41,065 nucleotides of DNA. Origin: Alphaproteobacteria bacterium (GTDB lineage: Bacteria > Pseudomonadota > Alphaproteobacteria > GCA-2731375). Position numbers and translations under genes: made by a program. This document shows positions 33,652 through 41,065 of this stretch, one piece after another. Location: positions 1 through 41,065 of the forward strand of contig JAPYPT010000007.1 in the NCBI GenBank assembly GCA_029937535.1, written 5' to 3'. Within the stretch, counting starts at the first letter, position 1. Each line of letters starts with the position of its first letter. The notes under the pieces are model-generated. The model saw nothing but the letters and a program-made list of their open reading frames with translations, was not told the origin of the DNA and ran no database searches.

Positions 33652-35069
33652 TGTTGAGGGCCTTATTGATATTCTTCGGCCTGGCCGCCGTTGCCATGAC
33701 GGGCGCCTGGCTGGCTGATCATCCGGGTCTGATCTCCATGCAGTGGGGGGATCGGCGGATTGAAACCTCGACCGCCGTGGCCGCGACCGTGCTGTTGGTG
33801 CTGTTATTCGCGGTGGCCGGGTTGTACCGATTTTGGCGCTGGCTGGTAACCTCGCCCATGGTGTTGAACAATCTGCGCGCCGAGGGACGGCGGCGGCGCG
33901 GCTATCGAAGTCTTTCGTCCGGCCTTGTCGCCGTGGCGGCCGGCGATGCGGGAGAGGCCAAGAAACTGGCCCGGCGCACCGCGCAACTGCTTGATGAGCC
34001 GGCCCTGACATTGTTGCTGTCGGCCCAGGCGGCGCAGTTGGAGGGTGATACGGCGGCGGCCAAGGAACATTTTCAAGCCATGGCCGAACAGCCCGAGACG
34101 GAATTCCTCGGCCTGCGCGGCCTGCTGGTCCAGGCCCGCCGCGATGGTGACCGGCCAGGCGCCCTGGCCCTGGCGCGCCGCGCCTTTGCCCTGCGTCCCG
34201 ACACACCCTGGGTGGGTCAGGAGCTGTTTGCCCTGGAGGCCGCCGCCGGTGACTGGCAGGCGGCGGAAAAGACCCTGGCCCATACGGTGAAGCGGAAGCT
34301 GCTGGGGGCGGATGCGGCGGGACGGCGTCAGGCCATTGTGTTGTTTTCCCAAGCCCTGGGGGCCGCCGATATTGGCGAGAGCAAACGGGCCCTTGAATTG
34401 GCCAGCAAGGCCCATGCCCAGTTACCCGATTTCAGTCCGGCCACGGCCCTGGCCGGGCGCCTGCATGGCGCCGCCGGCGATGGGCGCAAGGGGCGGCGTG
34501 TGTTGCAGGCCGGATGGCGCACATCGCCGCACCCCGATCTGCTTTCCGCCTGGCTGGATATTCATCCCACCGACATGCCGGAAGAACGCCTGGACGCGGT
34601 GCAAAAATTGATCGTGGAGATGGCAGACAATCCGGAAAGCCGCATGGCCCTGGCTAGGGCGGCACTGGAGGCGAGGGAATACGACCAGGCGCGGACGCAG
34701 CTAAAAAGCTTGCTGGAACAGGCGCCGTCCGCCCGCGTCGCCCGTCTTGCCGCCGACCTGGCGGAGGCTGAGCGCGGCGATGGCGCGGCGGCCCGGCAAT
34801 GGCTGCGCCAGGCGGCCAGCCTGCCGGCGGACGCCACGTGGGTTTGCAAGGATTGCGGCCGGCAGAACAATGACTGGGCGGCCCATTGCCCCGATTGCGG
34901 CAGCTTTGACGCCTTCGTCTGGCGCGCGCCATCGGGCGCCGGCGCGGTTCTGCCCTATGCCGCCGGCTCGTTTGAAGAGGCCGTGGAGCCAGATACCGCG
35001 GACACCAGAGCCCATGTGGAAATTCTGCCCCCCGACGTGGAACCGGCCCCCGTCCCGGCCCGGGATTAG
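33651..35069 (+). CDS. hemY: HemY-like heme-locus membrane protein with TPRs and zinc ribbon
   Basis: This is a 472-residue protein of the HemY N-terminal-domain family (the proteobacterial hem-locus HemY, not protoporphyrinogen oxidase). Two N-terminal transmembrane helices are visible (LRALLIFFGLAAVAMTGAWL and VAATVLLVLLFAVAGLYRF) with a cytoplasmic TPR-rich region after them. Near residues 398-420 is a zinc ribbon: CKDCGRQNNDW then CPDCGSFD, usual in alphaproteobacterial HemY. The tail is acidic and Pro-rich. The function in heme synthesis is poorly defined. It overlaps the Mic60-like gene by one base and closes the cluster hemC-hemD-mic60-hemY. A long hairpin follows. Confidence 0.92.
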   Translation: MLRALLIFFGLAAVAMTGAWLADHPGLISMQWGDRRIETSTAVAATVLLVLLFAVAGLYRFWRWLVTSPMVLNNLRAEGRRRRGYRSLSSGLVAVAAGDAGEAKKLARRTAQLLDEPALTLLLSAQAAQLEGDTAAAKEHFQAMAEQPETEFLGLRGLLVQARRDGDRPGALALARRAFALRPDTPWVGQELFALEAAAGDWQAAEKTLAHTVKRKLLGADAAGRRQAIVLFSQALGAADIGESKRALELASKAHAQLPDFSPATALAGRLHGAAGDGRKGRRVLQAGWRTSPHPDLLSAWLDIHPTDMPEERLDAVQKLIVEMADNPESRMALARAALEAREYDQARTQLKSLLEQAPSARVARLAADLAEAERGDGAAARQWLRQAASLPADATWVCKDCGRQNNDWAAHCPDCGSFDAFVWRAPSGAGAVLPYAAGSFEEAVEPDTADTRAHVEILPPDVEPAPVPARD

Positions 35070-35110
35070 CCGCGGCGCGAGAGGCGTTTTGACGACGGGG
35101 TGGAACGCAG

Positions 35111-35141
35111 CGGCCCGCCGGCAGGGTTTGCCGACGGGCCG
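35111..35141. terminator. hairpin between hemY and the convergent methyltransferase gene
   Basis: CGGCCCG (35111-35117) pairs with CGGGCCG (35135-35141). After one mismatch, CGGCA (35119-35123) pairs with TGCCG (35129-35133), with a 5-base loop. It lies 41 bases after the hemY stop and 17 bases beyond the TAG of the selenoprotein-like gene, so it may terminate both. Confidence 0.7.
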
Positions 35142-35158
35142 GTCTAAATAACCAGATG

Positions 35159-35932
35159 CTACGGTTTGTGCCCGATAAAGGCGTATCCGAAAACCTCGAA
35201 CTTGCGGGCGTTGGGTTCACCGCCCGCGCCGCCGAAGGTATCGACCGCCGGGCCAATACGGATATCTTCAAAACCACTGTCCTGCATCATCTTCCGCCAG
35301 CCTGCACACGGCATGCCACCGGCAATTCAAGCGGTCCAAAGATCGATGTTGCTGATAGCTTCCTCCGGCACCGGCTGGCCATTGGCGATGTCGGCGAATT
35401 GCAGCACGCCGCCAGGGCGCAGGATACGCCAGATTTCACCAAAGACGTGTTTCTTGTCGGCGCATAGATTGATCACGCCGTTGGAGATCACCACATCCGC
35501 CTGACCGTCGCCGACGGGTATCTCTTCCAACAGCCCTTCGCGGAATTCAACGTGATCCAGATCCATTGCCCTGGCCGTGGCGCGGGATTTGGCCAGCATC
35601 TCCTGCGTCATGTCGATGCCGATGACCTGTCCCGACGGGCCTACCTGCTGGGCCGCGATAAAACAGTCAAAACCGCCGCCCGAGCCGATGTCGACCACCC
35701 GTTCCCCCGCTTCGAGGGGACGCAAGGAAAATGGATTACCCACCCCGGCGAATGATTCCACGGCGGCATCGGGCATGGCGCCCACCACCGTTTCGTCATA
35801 GCCCAGGCGTTTGGCAAGCGGCCGGCCGGTATGGAAATGAAACTTTCCATGCGGGTCCAGGGCCACATCCCGGTACTTTTCCTTTACATCCTCTCTCAGG
35901 GCGACGGCATCGACAAGTGTGTCAGTGCTCAT
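35159..35932 (-). CDS. candidate selenoprotein: ArsM-like SAM methyltransferase with in-frame TGA (Sec202)
   Basis: This is a 257-residue methyltransferase if the TGA at 35327-35329 is read as selenocysteine. Residues 1-201 hold a class I SAM domain: FHFHTGRPLAKRLGY, VVDIGSGGGFDCF, GIDMTQEMLAKS, VVISNGVINLCADK and LQFADIANGQPVPEEAI. The frame then reads DLWTA-U-IAGGMPCAGW and continues with MMQDSGFEDIRIGP, VDTFGGAGG, ARKFEVFGYAFIGHKP to TAG. Arsenite methyltransferases and relatives have a catalytic Cys at this LW-x-x-C-I-x-G site, so Sec replaces it. The downstream part keeps family-like sequence and shows no second disruption, arguing against a pseudogene. AGGAAGGG precedes the ATG. The substrate (arsenite or another soft nucleophile) is unproven. 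It diverges from the DmdA-like gene. No selABCD gene is in the window. Confidence 0.8.
35293..35326 (-). promoter_or_regulatory. candidate bacterial SECIS element
   Basis: Immediately after the in-frame TGA the message can fold into a hairpin. The upper stem is GCC (bases +15 to +17) with GGC (+25 to +27). The 7-base apical loop GUGUGCA starts at +18 with G-U, the bases SelB prefers. The lower part can pair CCG (+5 to +7) with CGG (+31 to +33) around a bulge. The loop distance falls in the range known for bacterial SECIS elements. The stem is short and was folded by eye. Confidence 0.5.
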
Positions 35933-36028
35933 TTGTCTTCCCTTCCTCTAATTAGCCACCTACAGGGCCGCATATATCGTACTCTGGCGCGCCGCCAATC
36001 CAAAACGAAAACAGGATGTCCGCCCGCC

Positions 36029-37162
36029 ATGACAACGGATATGGTTACGACCCCGCGAATTCGCAAATCGCCCTACTTCGAGGCGACGGTGCGCGCGGGC
36101 GCTAGTCAGTTCACGGTCTATAACAAGGTCTACCTGCCGTTCGGTTACGACACCCCGGAAGCGGAATATCAGGCCATTACCGAGGCCGTGACGATCTGGG
36201 ACGTGGCCTGCCAGCGCATTGTCGAGATCAGCGGCCCGGATGCCCATGCCTTTACCTCCCTGCTTACGCCGCGGGATCTCGCCACCTGTGCGCCGGGCCG
36301 CTGCCGTTATGTCTTCATCACCGACCCCCGGGGGGGCATCCTGAACGACCCGGTGCTGCTGCGTTTGGCGGAAGACCGCTTCTGGCTGTCCTGCGCGGAC
36401 AGTGACATGGCCATGTGGGCCCGCGGCATCGCCGTGCACAGCGGCATGGACGTGGCCATCGACACGCCCGATGTCTCGCCCCTGCAAATTCAGGGCCCCC
36501 GGGCGCGGGAGGTGATCGTGGCGCTGTTTGGCCAGGCCATGGGCGAATTGGGCTACTACCATTGCCGGGAAACCGCACTGGACGGTATCCCGCTGGTCAT
36601 CTCCCGCACCGGGTATTCGGCTGAACTGGGCTTCGAATTGTATCTGATGGACGGCGCCCGGGGTGTCGAGCTGTGGGACAAGGTGATGGCGGCCGGCGCT
36701 CCCCTTGGCATGAAACCGGCGGCGCCCTCGCGCATTCGCCGCATCGAGGCGGGAATCTTGGACTACGGCGTGGATATGGATGAAACCGTCAATCCGTTTG
36801 AGTTGGGTTTCGAGAGGCTGGTGGCCCTGGACAAGGACATGGATTTTATCGGCCGGGCGGCTCTGCAAGGGATCAAGGCGACGGGTATCCGCCGCCGGGC
36901 GGTCGGGTTGGAAATCGACGGCGCGCCCATTTCCTACAATGAACGTCCCTGGCCGCTGTATCGGGACGGCGACATGATTGGGCATGCCACCTCGGTCATC
37001 CATTCGCCACGCCTGGAGAAGAACATCGCGTTGGCCATGGTCTCGGTTGGTTCCGCGCAACCCGGCACCGCTGTTTGTCTCGCCACGCCCGATGGTGAAC
37101 GCAATGCCGTTATCCGTGAGTTACCGTTCATCGATCCGAACAGGCGGAAATCAAGGGCTTAA
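36029..37162 (+). CDS. DmdA-like aminomethyltransferase (GcvT family)
   Basis: This is a 377-residue folate-dependent methyltransferase of the GcvT/DmdA fold. It resembles dimethylsulfoniopropionate demethylase DmdA more than glycine-cleavage T protein. The pattern is RIRKSPYFEATVRAGA, TVYNKVYLPFGYD, WDVACQRIVEISG, SLLTPRDL, LNDPVLLRLAEDRFWLSCAD and VSPLQIQGPRAREV, then RRIEAGILDYGVDMDE. DmdA takes a methyl group from DMSP to tetrahydrofolate, leaving methylmercaptopropionate. Whether this copy uses DMSP or another N- or S-methyl donor needs a phylogeny; dmdB, dmdC and dmdD are not adjacent. The ATG at 36029 fits family length; the in-frame extension upstream is not conserved. It ends 2 bases from the convergent GNAT gene. 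Confidence 0.82.
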   Translation: MTTDMVTTPRIRKSPYFEATVRAGASQFTVYNKVYLPFGYDTPEAEYQAITEAVTIWDVACQRIVEISGPDAHAFTSLLTPRDLATCAPGRCRYVFITDPRGGILNDPVLLRLAEDRFWLSCADSDMAMWARGIAVHSGMDVAIDTPDVSPLQIQGPRAREVIVALFGQAMGELGYYHCRETALDGIPLVISRTGYSAELGFELYLMDGARGVELWDKVMAAGAPLGMKPAAPSRIRRIEAGILDYGVDMDETVNPFELGFERLVALDKDMDFIGRAALQGIKATGIRRRAVGLEIDGAPISYNERPWPLYRDGDMIGHATSVIHSPRLEKNIALAMVSVGSAQPGTAVCLATPDGERNAVIRELPFIDPNRRKSRA

Positions 37163-37164
37163 TC

Positions 37165-37653
37165 CTATGTCGCGCTGACTGCGCCCAACCTGCCCGACAA
37201 TCCACCCGCGACCAATTCGCAGGCCAGGAAAGCACCCGATGTCGCTGGCTTCGGCAGGGTTAGTTCGACGGCAAGGCTGCGGGAAAATCCAAACTGTTGG
37301 TAGTAGTCGGCATCGCCGATGACCAGGACGGCTTCATGGCCAAGGTCCGTGGCGCACGCCAGACTATGCGAAACCAAAGTCTTTCCGAAACCATGGCCGC
37401 GGCAGATTTTTCTCACGGCAAGGGGGCCTAGCAAAAGCGCCGGGGGGCGGCCGTCTATCATGACCCGCCAATAGCGGATCGAGGCGCAAAGCAAGCCCCG
37501 TTGCCGGATGATGAAACACAGCTCGGCCAGGGGCGGGTTATCGGCGCGCAGGCAATAGGCGGTACGTTGCCGCCGCGCGGGCTCGAATGATTGATCCAGC
37601 AGTTTTTCGATATTTGGCCCGTCACCGGGCTGTTCGAGGGTAACTTGAAACAT
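37165..37653 (-). CDS. GNAT family N-acetyltransferase
   Basis: This is a 162-residue acetyltransferase of the YhbS-like branch. The acetyl-CoA pyrophosphate loop RGHGFGKTLV is at about residues 84-93, preceded by the beta-strand LLLGPLAVRK and followed by HEAVLVIGDADYYQQFGFSR, a frequent GNAT ending. It transfers an acetyl group from acetyl-CoA to an amine; the substrate is unknown. It converges with the DmdA-like gene with 2 bases between the stops. The 278 bases upstream are shared with the divergent SDR gene. Confidence 0.88.
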   Translation of the reverse strand: MFQVTLEQPGDGPNIEKLLDQSFEPARRQRTAYCLRADNPPLAELCFIIRQRGLLCASIRYWRVMIDGRPPALLLGPLAVRKICRGHGFGKTLVSHSLACATDLGHEAVLVIGDADYYQQFGFSRSLAVELTLPKPATSGAFLACELVAGGLSGRLGAVSAT

Positions 37654-37844
37654 GATGTGCTTCCGGTTTGGCGTTTATTGAGGCGCCGGGTCCGGATTGC
37701 CGCGAATGACCCCTAGCTGGGCCGATACAACGCGCGGACGATCCCCACGGCGCCCGCTATTTTGTAGGGGCGTCGGATGGGACGTCGTCGTCGTCGCTGC
37801 ATGAAGTCTGACATTTTATTGCCAATTCCGCTTGCTGAGGCGGC

Positions 37845-37856
37845 CTGCTATAGCAG
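37845..37856. promoter_or_regulatory. perfect palindrome upstream of the SDR gene (possible operator)
   Basis: CTGCTATAGCAG is a perfect 12-base palindrome about 75 bases before the SDR start and in the divergent gap with the GNAT gene. It could bind a dimeric repressor, but no regulator gene is nearby and no promoter boxes were firmly placed. Confidence 0.3.
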
Positions 37857-37931
37857 CAGCGGGCAGACAATGCTAGCGTCGCCCGCAAACTGGATAGCAG
37901 TAATGTTTCAATAAACGGTGGAGGATGCGAC

Positions 37932-38846
37932 ATGGGTTTGATGGATGGCAAGGTGGCCCTGGTCACGGGCGCCGGGCGCGGTATTGGCCGGGCCGTGGCG
38001 ATGAGCCTGGCCCAGGCGGGCGCCCAGGTGGTGGTCAACGACTTCGGCGGCGATTTGCATGGCGAGGCGACGGAACAGACGCCGGCGCAAGAGGTCGTGG
38101 CCGAGATTGAAGGCTTGGGCGGTCAGGCAGTCGCCAACGGCGGCAATGTTGCCAGCGCCGAAGATGCGGCGGGAATGGTGCAAACGGCCATCGACAGCTT
38201 CGGCAAGATTGATGCCGTGGTCAACGTGGCCGGCATTCTGCGGGATGCCTACTTTCACAAGATGGCGCCCGAGCAGTGGAAGGCCGTCATCGATGTGCAT
38301 TTGAACGGCACCTACAACGTGGCCCGCGCCGCAATGGAGCATTTCCGGGCCCAGGAATCGGGATCGTTCGTGCATTTCACCTCAACCTCCGGCCTGGTGG
38401 GCAATACCGGCCAGGCCAACTATGCCGCCGCCAAGATGGGCATCGTCGGGTTGAGCCGGGTTATCGCCATGGAGGGCGCCCGCTTCAACGTGCGCTCCAA
38501 CTGCATCTCGCCCTTTGCCTGGACCCGGATGATCGAGGCCATTCCCGTCACCTCCGACGACATGGCGGAAGCTTTCGACAAATTCCGCCGCAACGCCTCC
38601 GCCGAACAGATCGCCCCTGTGGCCACCTATCTGGTCAGCGCGGCGGCCAAGGACGTCACCGGCAATATTTTCGGTGTGCGCGGCAACGAAATCTATCTCA
38701 TGAGCCAGCCCCGGCCCATCCGCACCCTGCACAAGGGCGACGGCTGGACACCGGAGGATCTGGCGCAAACCCTGGAACCGGCCCTGCGCCACGATCTATA
38801 CGGTCTGGAAAGCAGCGACGGCTATTACGCCTGGGACCCAATTTGA
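37932..38846 (+). CDS. short-chain dehydrogenase, 3-hydroxyacyl-CoA dehydrogenase type
   Basis: This is a 304-residue SDR similar to the dehydrogenase part of peroxisomal multifunctional enzyme type 2. The cofactor motif is GAGRGIG (13-19), with Asp37 in VVVNDFGGD pointing to NAD. NVAGILRD follows, then the catalytic triad Ser151, Tyr164 and Lys168 (TGQANYAAAKMG). The C-terminal extension after residue 250 (RTLHKGDGWTPEDLAQTLEP) is found in the hydroxyacyl-CoA dehydrogenase branch. It probably oxidises a 3-hydroxyacyl-CoA in beta-oxidation. GGAGG lies 7 bases before the ATG. It heads a co-directional set with the flavin reductase and aminotransferase. Confidence 0.9.
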   Translation: MGLMDGKVALVTGAGRGIGRAVAMSLAQAGAQVVVNDFGGDLHGEATEQTPAQEVVAEIEGLGGQAVANGGNVASAEDAAGMVQTAIDSFGKIDAVVNVAGILRDAYFHKMAPEQWKAVIDVHLNGTYNVARAAMEHFRAQESGSFVHFTSTSGLVGNTGQANYAAAKMGIVGLSRVIAMEGARFNVRSNCISPFAWTRMIEAIPVTSDDMAEAFDKFRRNASAEQIAPVATYLVSAAAKDVTGNIFGVRGNEIYLMSQPRPIRTLHKGDGWTPEDLAQTLEPALRHDLYGLESSDGYYAWDPI

Positions 38847-38870
38847 ACCCAACAGAGGGAAATCACAGTT

Positions 38871-39500
38871 ATGTATTTCGACCCCAAGGACGGCATGCGG
38901 CCGCCACCCTTCAAACACTCGGTTTATAATGCCCTGGTTGTGCCCCGGCCCATTGGCTGGATTTCCTCGATCAGCAGGGATGGCGCAATCAATCTGGCGC
39001 CCTTCAGTTTCTTCAACGCCCTGGCGGGGGCGCCGCCTTGCGTGATGTATTGCCCCAACGGATACAAGACCGGCACCAAGGAGGACAAGGACAGTCTGAT
39101 CAACGTGCGCGAGACCGGCGAATTCGTTTACAACATGTGCACCATTGACCTCCTCGACGCCATGAACGCCACGTCGGCCCATGTGCCGTCGTCCGTGGAT
39201 GAAATGAAAGCCGCCGGGTTGGAAGCCGTGCCCTGCGAGCAAGTCAAGCCTCCGCGGGTAAAAAACACGCCCATCGCCATGGAGTGCAAGGTGCTGCAAA
39301 TCATCGATCTGCCCGCCAACGAAGGCACCCCGCCAAACCATATGGTGATCGGCCAGGTGGTGGGCATTCACGTGGACGATGATGTGATCGTTGACGGCAT
39401 GATCGATGCGCGCAAGGTCAAACCCCTGGCGCGCCTTGGTTACCTCGACTACGCCGCGATCATGCCCGAGAATGTATTCTCCGTGCCGCGCCCCGACTAG
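38871..39500 (+). CDS. flavin reductase-like domain protein
   Basis: This is a 209-residue FMN-binding split-barrel protein of the flavin reductase (DIM6/NTAB) family. Diagnostic segments are ALVVPRPIGWISSISRDG, INLAPFSFFNALAGAPP, KDSLINVRETGEFVYNMC and VIGQVVGIHVDDDVI. It may reduce FMN for a partner monooxygenase or act directly on a substrate. A luciferase-like monooxygenase is at 28491 but too far for a clear pairing. It starts 24 bases after the SDR stop and ends 17 bases before the class IV aminotransferase, so the three are likely one operon. Confidence 0.9.
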   Translation: MYFDPKDGMRPPPFKHSVYNALVVPRPIGWISSISRDGAINLAPFSFFNALAGAPPCVMYCPNGYKTGTKEDKDSLINVRETGEFVYNMCTIDLLDAMNATSAHVPSSVDEMKAAGLEAVPCEQVKPPRVKNTPIAMECKVLQIIDLPANEGTPPNHMVIGQVVGIHVDDDVIVDGMIDARKVKPLARLGYLDYAAIMPENVFSVPRPD

Positions 39501-39517
39501 CCTGGAAGCGCCCAAAC

Positions 39518-40420
39518 ATGACCTCCGGCACCCACGATTATCTGGACGACCCCCGCAACGGGGATATTTTGATCTCCATCAATGGCGAGATGTATCCCCG
39601 CGACGACGCCAAGGTCTCGGTCTTTGACAGTGGCTTCATGCTGGGCGACGGGGTGTGGGAAGGCATCCGCTTTCATCGCGGCGCCCTGCTGTTCCTGAAT
39701 GCGCATATTGACCGCTTGTACGAGGGCGCCAAGGCCATTGACATGGATATTGGCCTGACCAGGGAGGAAATGGTCCATCGGCTGGGGGCGGTGTTGGATG
39801 CTAACGGCATGACGTCGGATGTGCATATCCGCCTGATGGTCACGCGGGGGGTCAAATCCACGCCCTATCAGCACCCCAAGGTGACCATCACCCCGCCCAC
39901 GGTGGTGATCATTCCGGAATACAAGGTCGCGGTGGAGAGCGCCGGCATCCGCCTGGCCACGGTGCATGTGCGCCGGGGCGCCCCGGACGTCCAAGATCCC
40001 CGCTTGAACAGCCACAGCAAGCTGAACTGTATCCTGGCCTGCATTCAGGCCGACAAGGCGGGCGCGGACGAGGCCTTGATGCTGGACCCCCAGGGCTTTG
40101 TCGCCACGTGCAATTCGACGCATTTTTTCATTGTCCGCAAGGGTCAGGTCTGGACCTCGTCCGGGCGGTATTGCCTGGCCGGCATCACCCGGGCCAATGT
40201 GCTGGATCTGTGCCGCGCCAATGGCATTGAAGCCTTCGAAAAAGACTTCAGCCTGATCGATGTTTATGGCGCCGACGAGGCCTTTGTGACCGGGACGTTC
40301 GCCGGTCTGATCCCGGTCAGCGAAATCGATGGCCGCGCCATCAGCGCAGAAAAAGGACCACTGACCGCCAGACTGCAAAACCTGTACAAGGCCCTGTGCG
40401 AGCGGGAAGCCGGGGCATGA
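39518..40420 (+). CDS. class IV aminotransferase (BCAT/D-amino acid type)
   Basis: This is a 300-residue fold-type IV PLP enzyme. The N-terminal VSVFDSGFMLGDGVWEGIRF is characteristic of the branched-chain/D-amino acid aminotransferase and aminodeoxychorismate lyase group. The PLP Lys lies in LNSHSKLNCILA at about residue 168. EALMLDPQGFVATCNSTHFF and GAFVTGTFAG-like DEAFVTGTFAGLIPV follow, where the phosphate-binding Thr residues sit. It would transaminate a branched-chain or D-amino acid. Its stop overlaps the next gene's start by 4 bases (ATGA), which points to translational coupling. Confidence 0.92.
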   Translation: MTSGTHDYLDDPRNGDILISINGEMYPRDDAKVSVFDSGFMLGDGVWEGIRFHRGALLFLNAHIDRLYEGAKAIDMDIGLTREEMVHRLGAVLDANGMTSDVHIRLMVTRGVKSTPYQHPKVTITPPTVVIIPEYKVAVESAGIRLATVHVRRGAPDVQDPRLNSHSKLNCILACIQADKAGADEALMLDPQGFVATCNSTHFFIVRKGQVWTSSGRYCLAGITRANVLDLCRANGIEAFEKDFSLIDVYGADEAFVTGTFAGLIPVSEIDGRAISAEKGPLTARLQNLYKALCEREAGA

Positions 40421-41065
40421 GCCAAAACGGCCCGGTGCACGACGCCGTGCGCATCGCCATGTGGTCCGGGCCGCGCAATATATCCACCGCCATGATGCGG
40501 TCATTCGAAAACCGTGCCGATTGCACTGTTTGGGATGAGCCGTTCTACGCCCATTACCTGGCCGAAACCGGGCTGCGGCATCCGTTGGCCAGCGACATCA
40601 TCGCCGCCTACGAAACCGACTGGCGGGCCGTGGCGGCACGGGCAACCGGGCCGGTGCCGGACGGCAGAGCATTATTTTATCAAAAACACATGACCCATCA
40701 CATCCTGCCCCACATGGAGCTGGACTGTCTAGCCGGTCTGCGCCACGCCTTTCTGATCCGCGACCCGGCCAAGGTTCTGCCGTCCTATGTGGACAAGCGG
40801 GCCGAAGTGACCTTGGCGGACTTGGGTTTTTCCCAACAACGGCGGCTGTTCGATCTGTTGCGCGCCAGTGGCGCACAAGAGCCGCCGGTGCTGGACGCCG
40901 ACGACGTACTGGCCAACCCCGAGGGTATGTTACGGGCCCTTTGCGGCGCCTTGGGAATTTCGTACGCGCCCGCCATGTTGTCCTGGCCGGCCGGTCGGCG
41001 GGACAGCGACGGCCTGTGGGCGGCTCATTGGTATGGCGCCGTTGAACAGTCCATGGGATTTGCCG
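40417..41065 (+). CDS. sulfotransferase-like P-loop protein (3' truncated by window)
   Basis: The reading frame from the ATG at 40417 runs open to the window edge, giving at least 216 residues. The N-terminus RIAMWSGPRNISTAMMRSFE resembles the phosphate-binding loop of sulfotransferases, and VWDEPFYAHYLAE and RHAFLIRDPAKVLPSYV (the R-D-P with downstream Ser/Tyr of the PAPS 3'-phosphate site) agree. Such proteins are often encoded just behind class IV aminotransferases, as here with a 4-base overlap. A true sulfotransferase would move sulfate from PAPS; some of this branch may act differently. The C-terminus is not in the window. Confidence 0.78.
   Translation, partial: MSQNGPVHDAVRIAMWSGPRNISTAMMRSFENRADCTVWDEPFYAHYLAETGLRHPLASDIIAAYETDWRAVAARATGPVPDGRALFYQKHMTHHILPHMELDCLAGLRHAFLIRDPAKVLPSYVDKRAEVTLADLGFSQQRRLFDLLRASGAQEPPVLDADDVLANPEGMLRALCGALGISYAPAMLSWPAGRRDSDGLWAAHWYGAVEQSMGFA

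Noticed and set aside
35327-35329. Reading the in-frame TGA as a true stop in a pseudogene
   Set aside because: The downstream frame stays open with family-like sequence, the TGA sits exactly at the expected Cys position and a hairpin follows. A pseudogene or sequencing error is still possible but less likely.
35156-35504. Plus-strand open frames opposite the C-terminal part of the methyltransferase
   Set aside because: They are antisense shadows of the minus-strand frame, which shows clear family motifs on both sides of the TGA.
37781-37798. GTC/GTCGTC trinucleotide run upstream of the SDR gene
   Set aside because: Only about five units in GC-rich DNA; no sign of function.

Overview
The window is GC-rich, densely packed chromosomal DNA from an aerobic alphaproteobacterium, most likely of Rhodospirillales type. 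This is inferred from three things: a murU-like/addB/addA/trxA run, a hemC-hemD-Mic60-hemY cluster beside a divergent tsaD, and several families of intergenic palindromic repeats. I saw no rRNA, tRNA, CRISPR array, prophage or complete insertion sequence. Both ends cut genes: the 3' part of an FAD-linked oxidase on the left and the 5' part of a sulfotransferase-like gene on the right.

Layout. 1-1873: FAD-linked oxidase and aldo/keto reductase. 2010-5763: three tandem acyl-CoA dehydrogenase paralogues on the minus strand. 5938-7320: class III aminotransferase. 7409-10521 (minus): a tiny Cys-rich secreted repeat protein, a class III cyclase/TolB-like/TPR protein and an atypical SDR. 10670-12047: four-helix membrane protein and secreted trypsin-like protease. 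12132-19653: MurU-like nucleotidyltransferase, AddB, AddA and thioredoxin. 19792-23363 (minus): OmpR-type response regulator, CoA-transferase subunits A and B, M81 metallopeptidase. 23534-24673: RibA-like GTP cyclohydrolase II. 24793-27236 (minus): a phytanoyl-CoA dioxygenase-like protein and a CmcJ/AsaB-like oxidoreductase. 27308-30659 (minus): TsaD, LLM flavin monooxygenase and an acyl-CoA dehydrogenase homologue lacking the usual catalytic Glu. 30723-35069: hemC, hemD, Mic60-like gene, hemY. 35159-37653: an ArsM-like methyltransferase with an in-frame TGA, a DmdA-like aminomethyltransferase and a GNAT acetyltransferase. 37932-41065: SDR, flavin reductase, class IV aminotransferase, sulfotransferase-like gene.

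The most notable observation is at 35159-35932. The methyltransferase reading frame meets TGA at 35327-35329, at the position where I expect relatives to carry a conserved catalytic Cys. It then continues in the same frame for 55 residues of plausible family C-terminus to a TAG. A hairpin with a GU-starting apical loop lies just after the TGA, as expected of a bacterial SECIS. I call this a candidate selenoprotein. Second, the acyl-CoA dehydrogenase homologue at 27308-28498 lacks Glu at both known catalytic-base positions and has Arg82 and Gln243, a pattern resembling 3-sulfinopropionyl-CoA desulfinases. With a DmdA-like gene this hints at organosulfur metabolism, but the genes are not adjacent and the link is inference.

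Much of the rest is acyl-CoA and amino-acid catabolism (four acyl-CoA dehydrogenase homologues, CoA-transferase, SDRs, aminotransferases) interleaved with housekeeping loci (AddAB repair, thioredoxin, riboflavin, heme, t6A tRNA modification).
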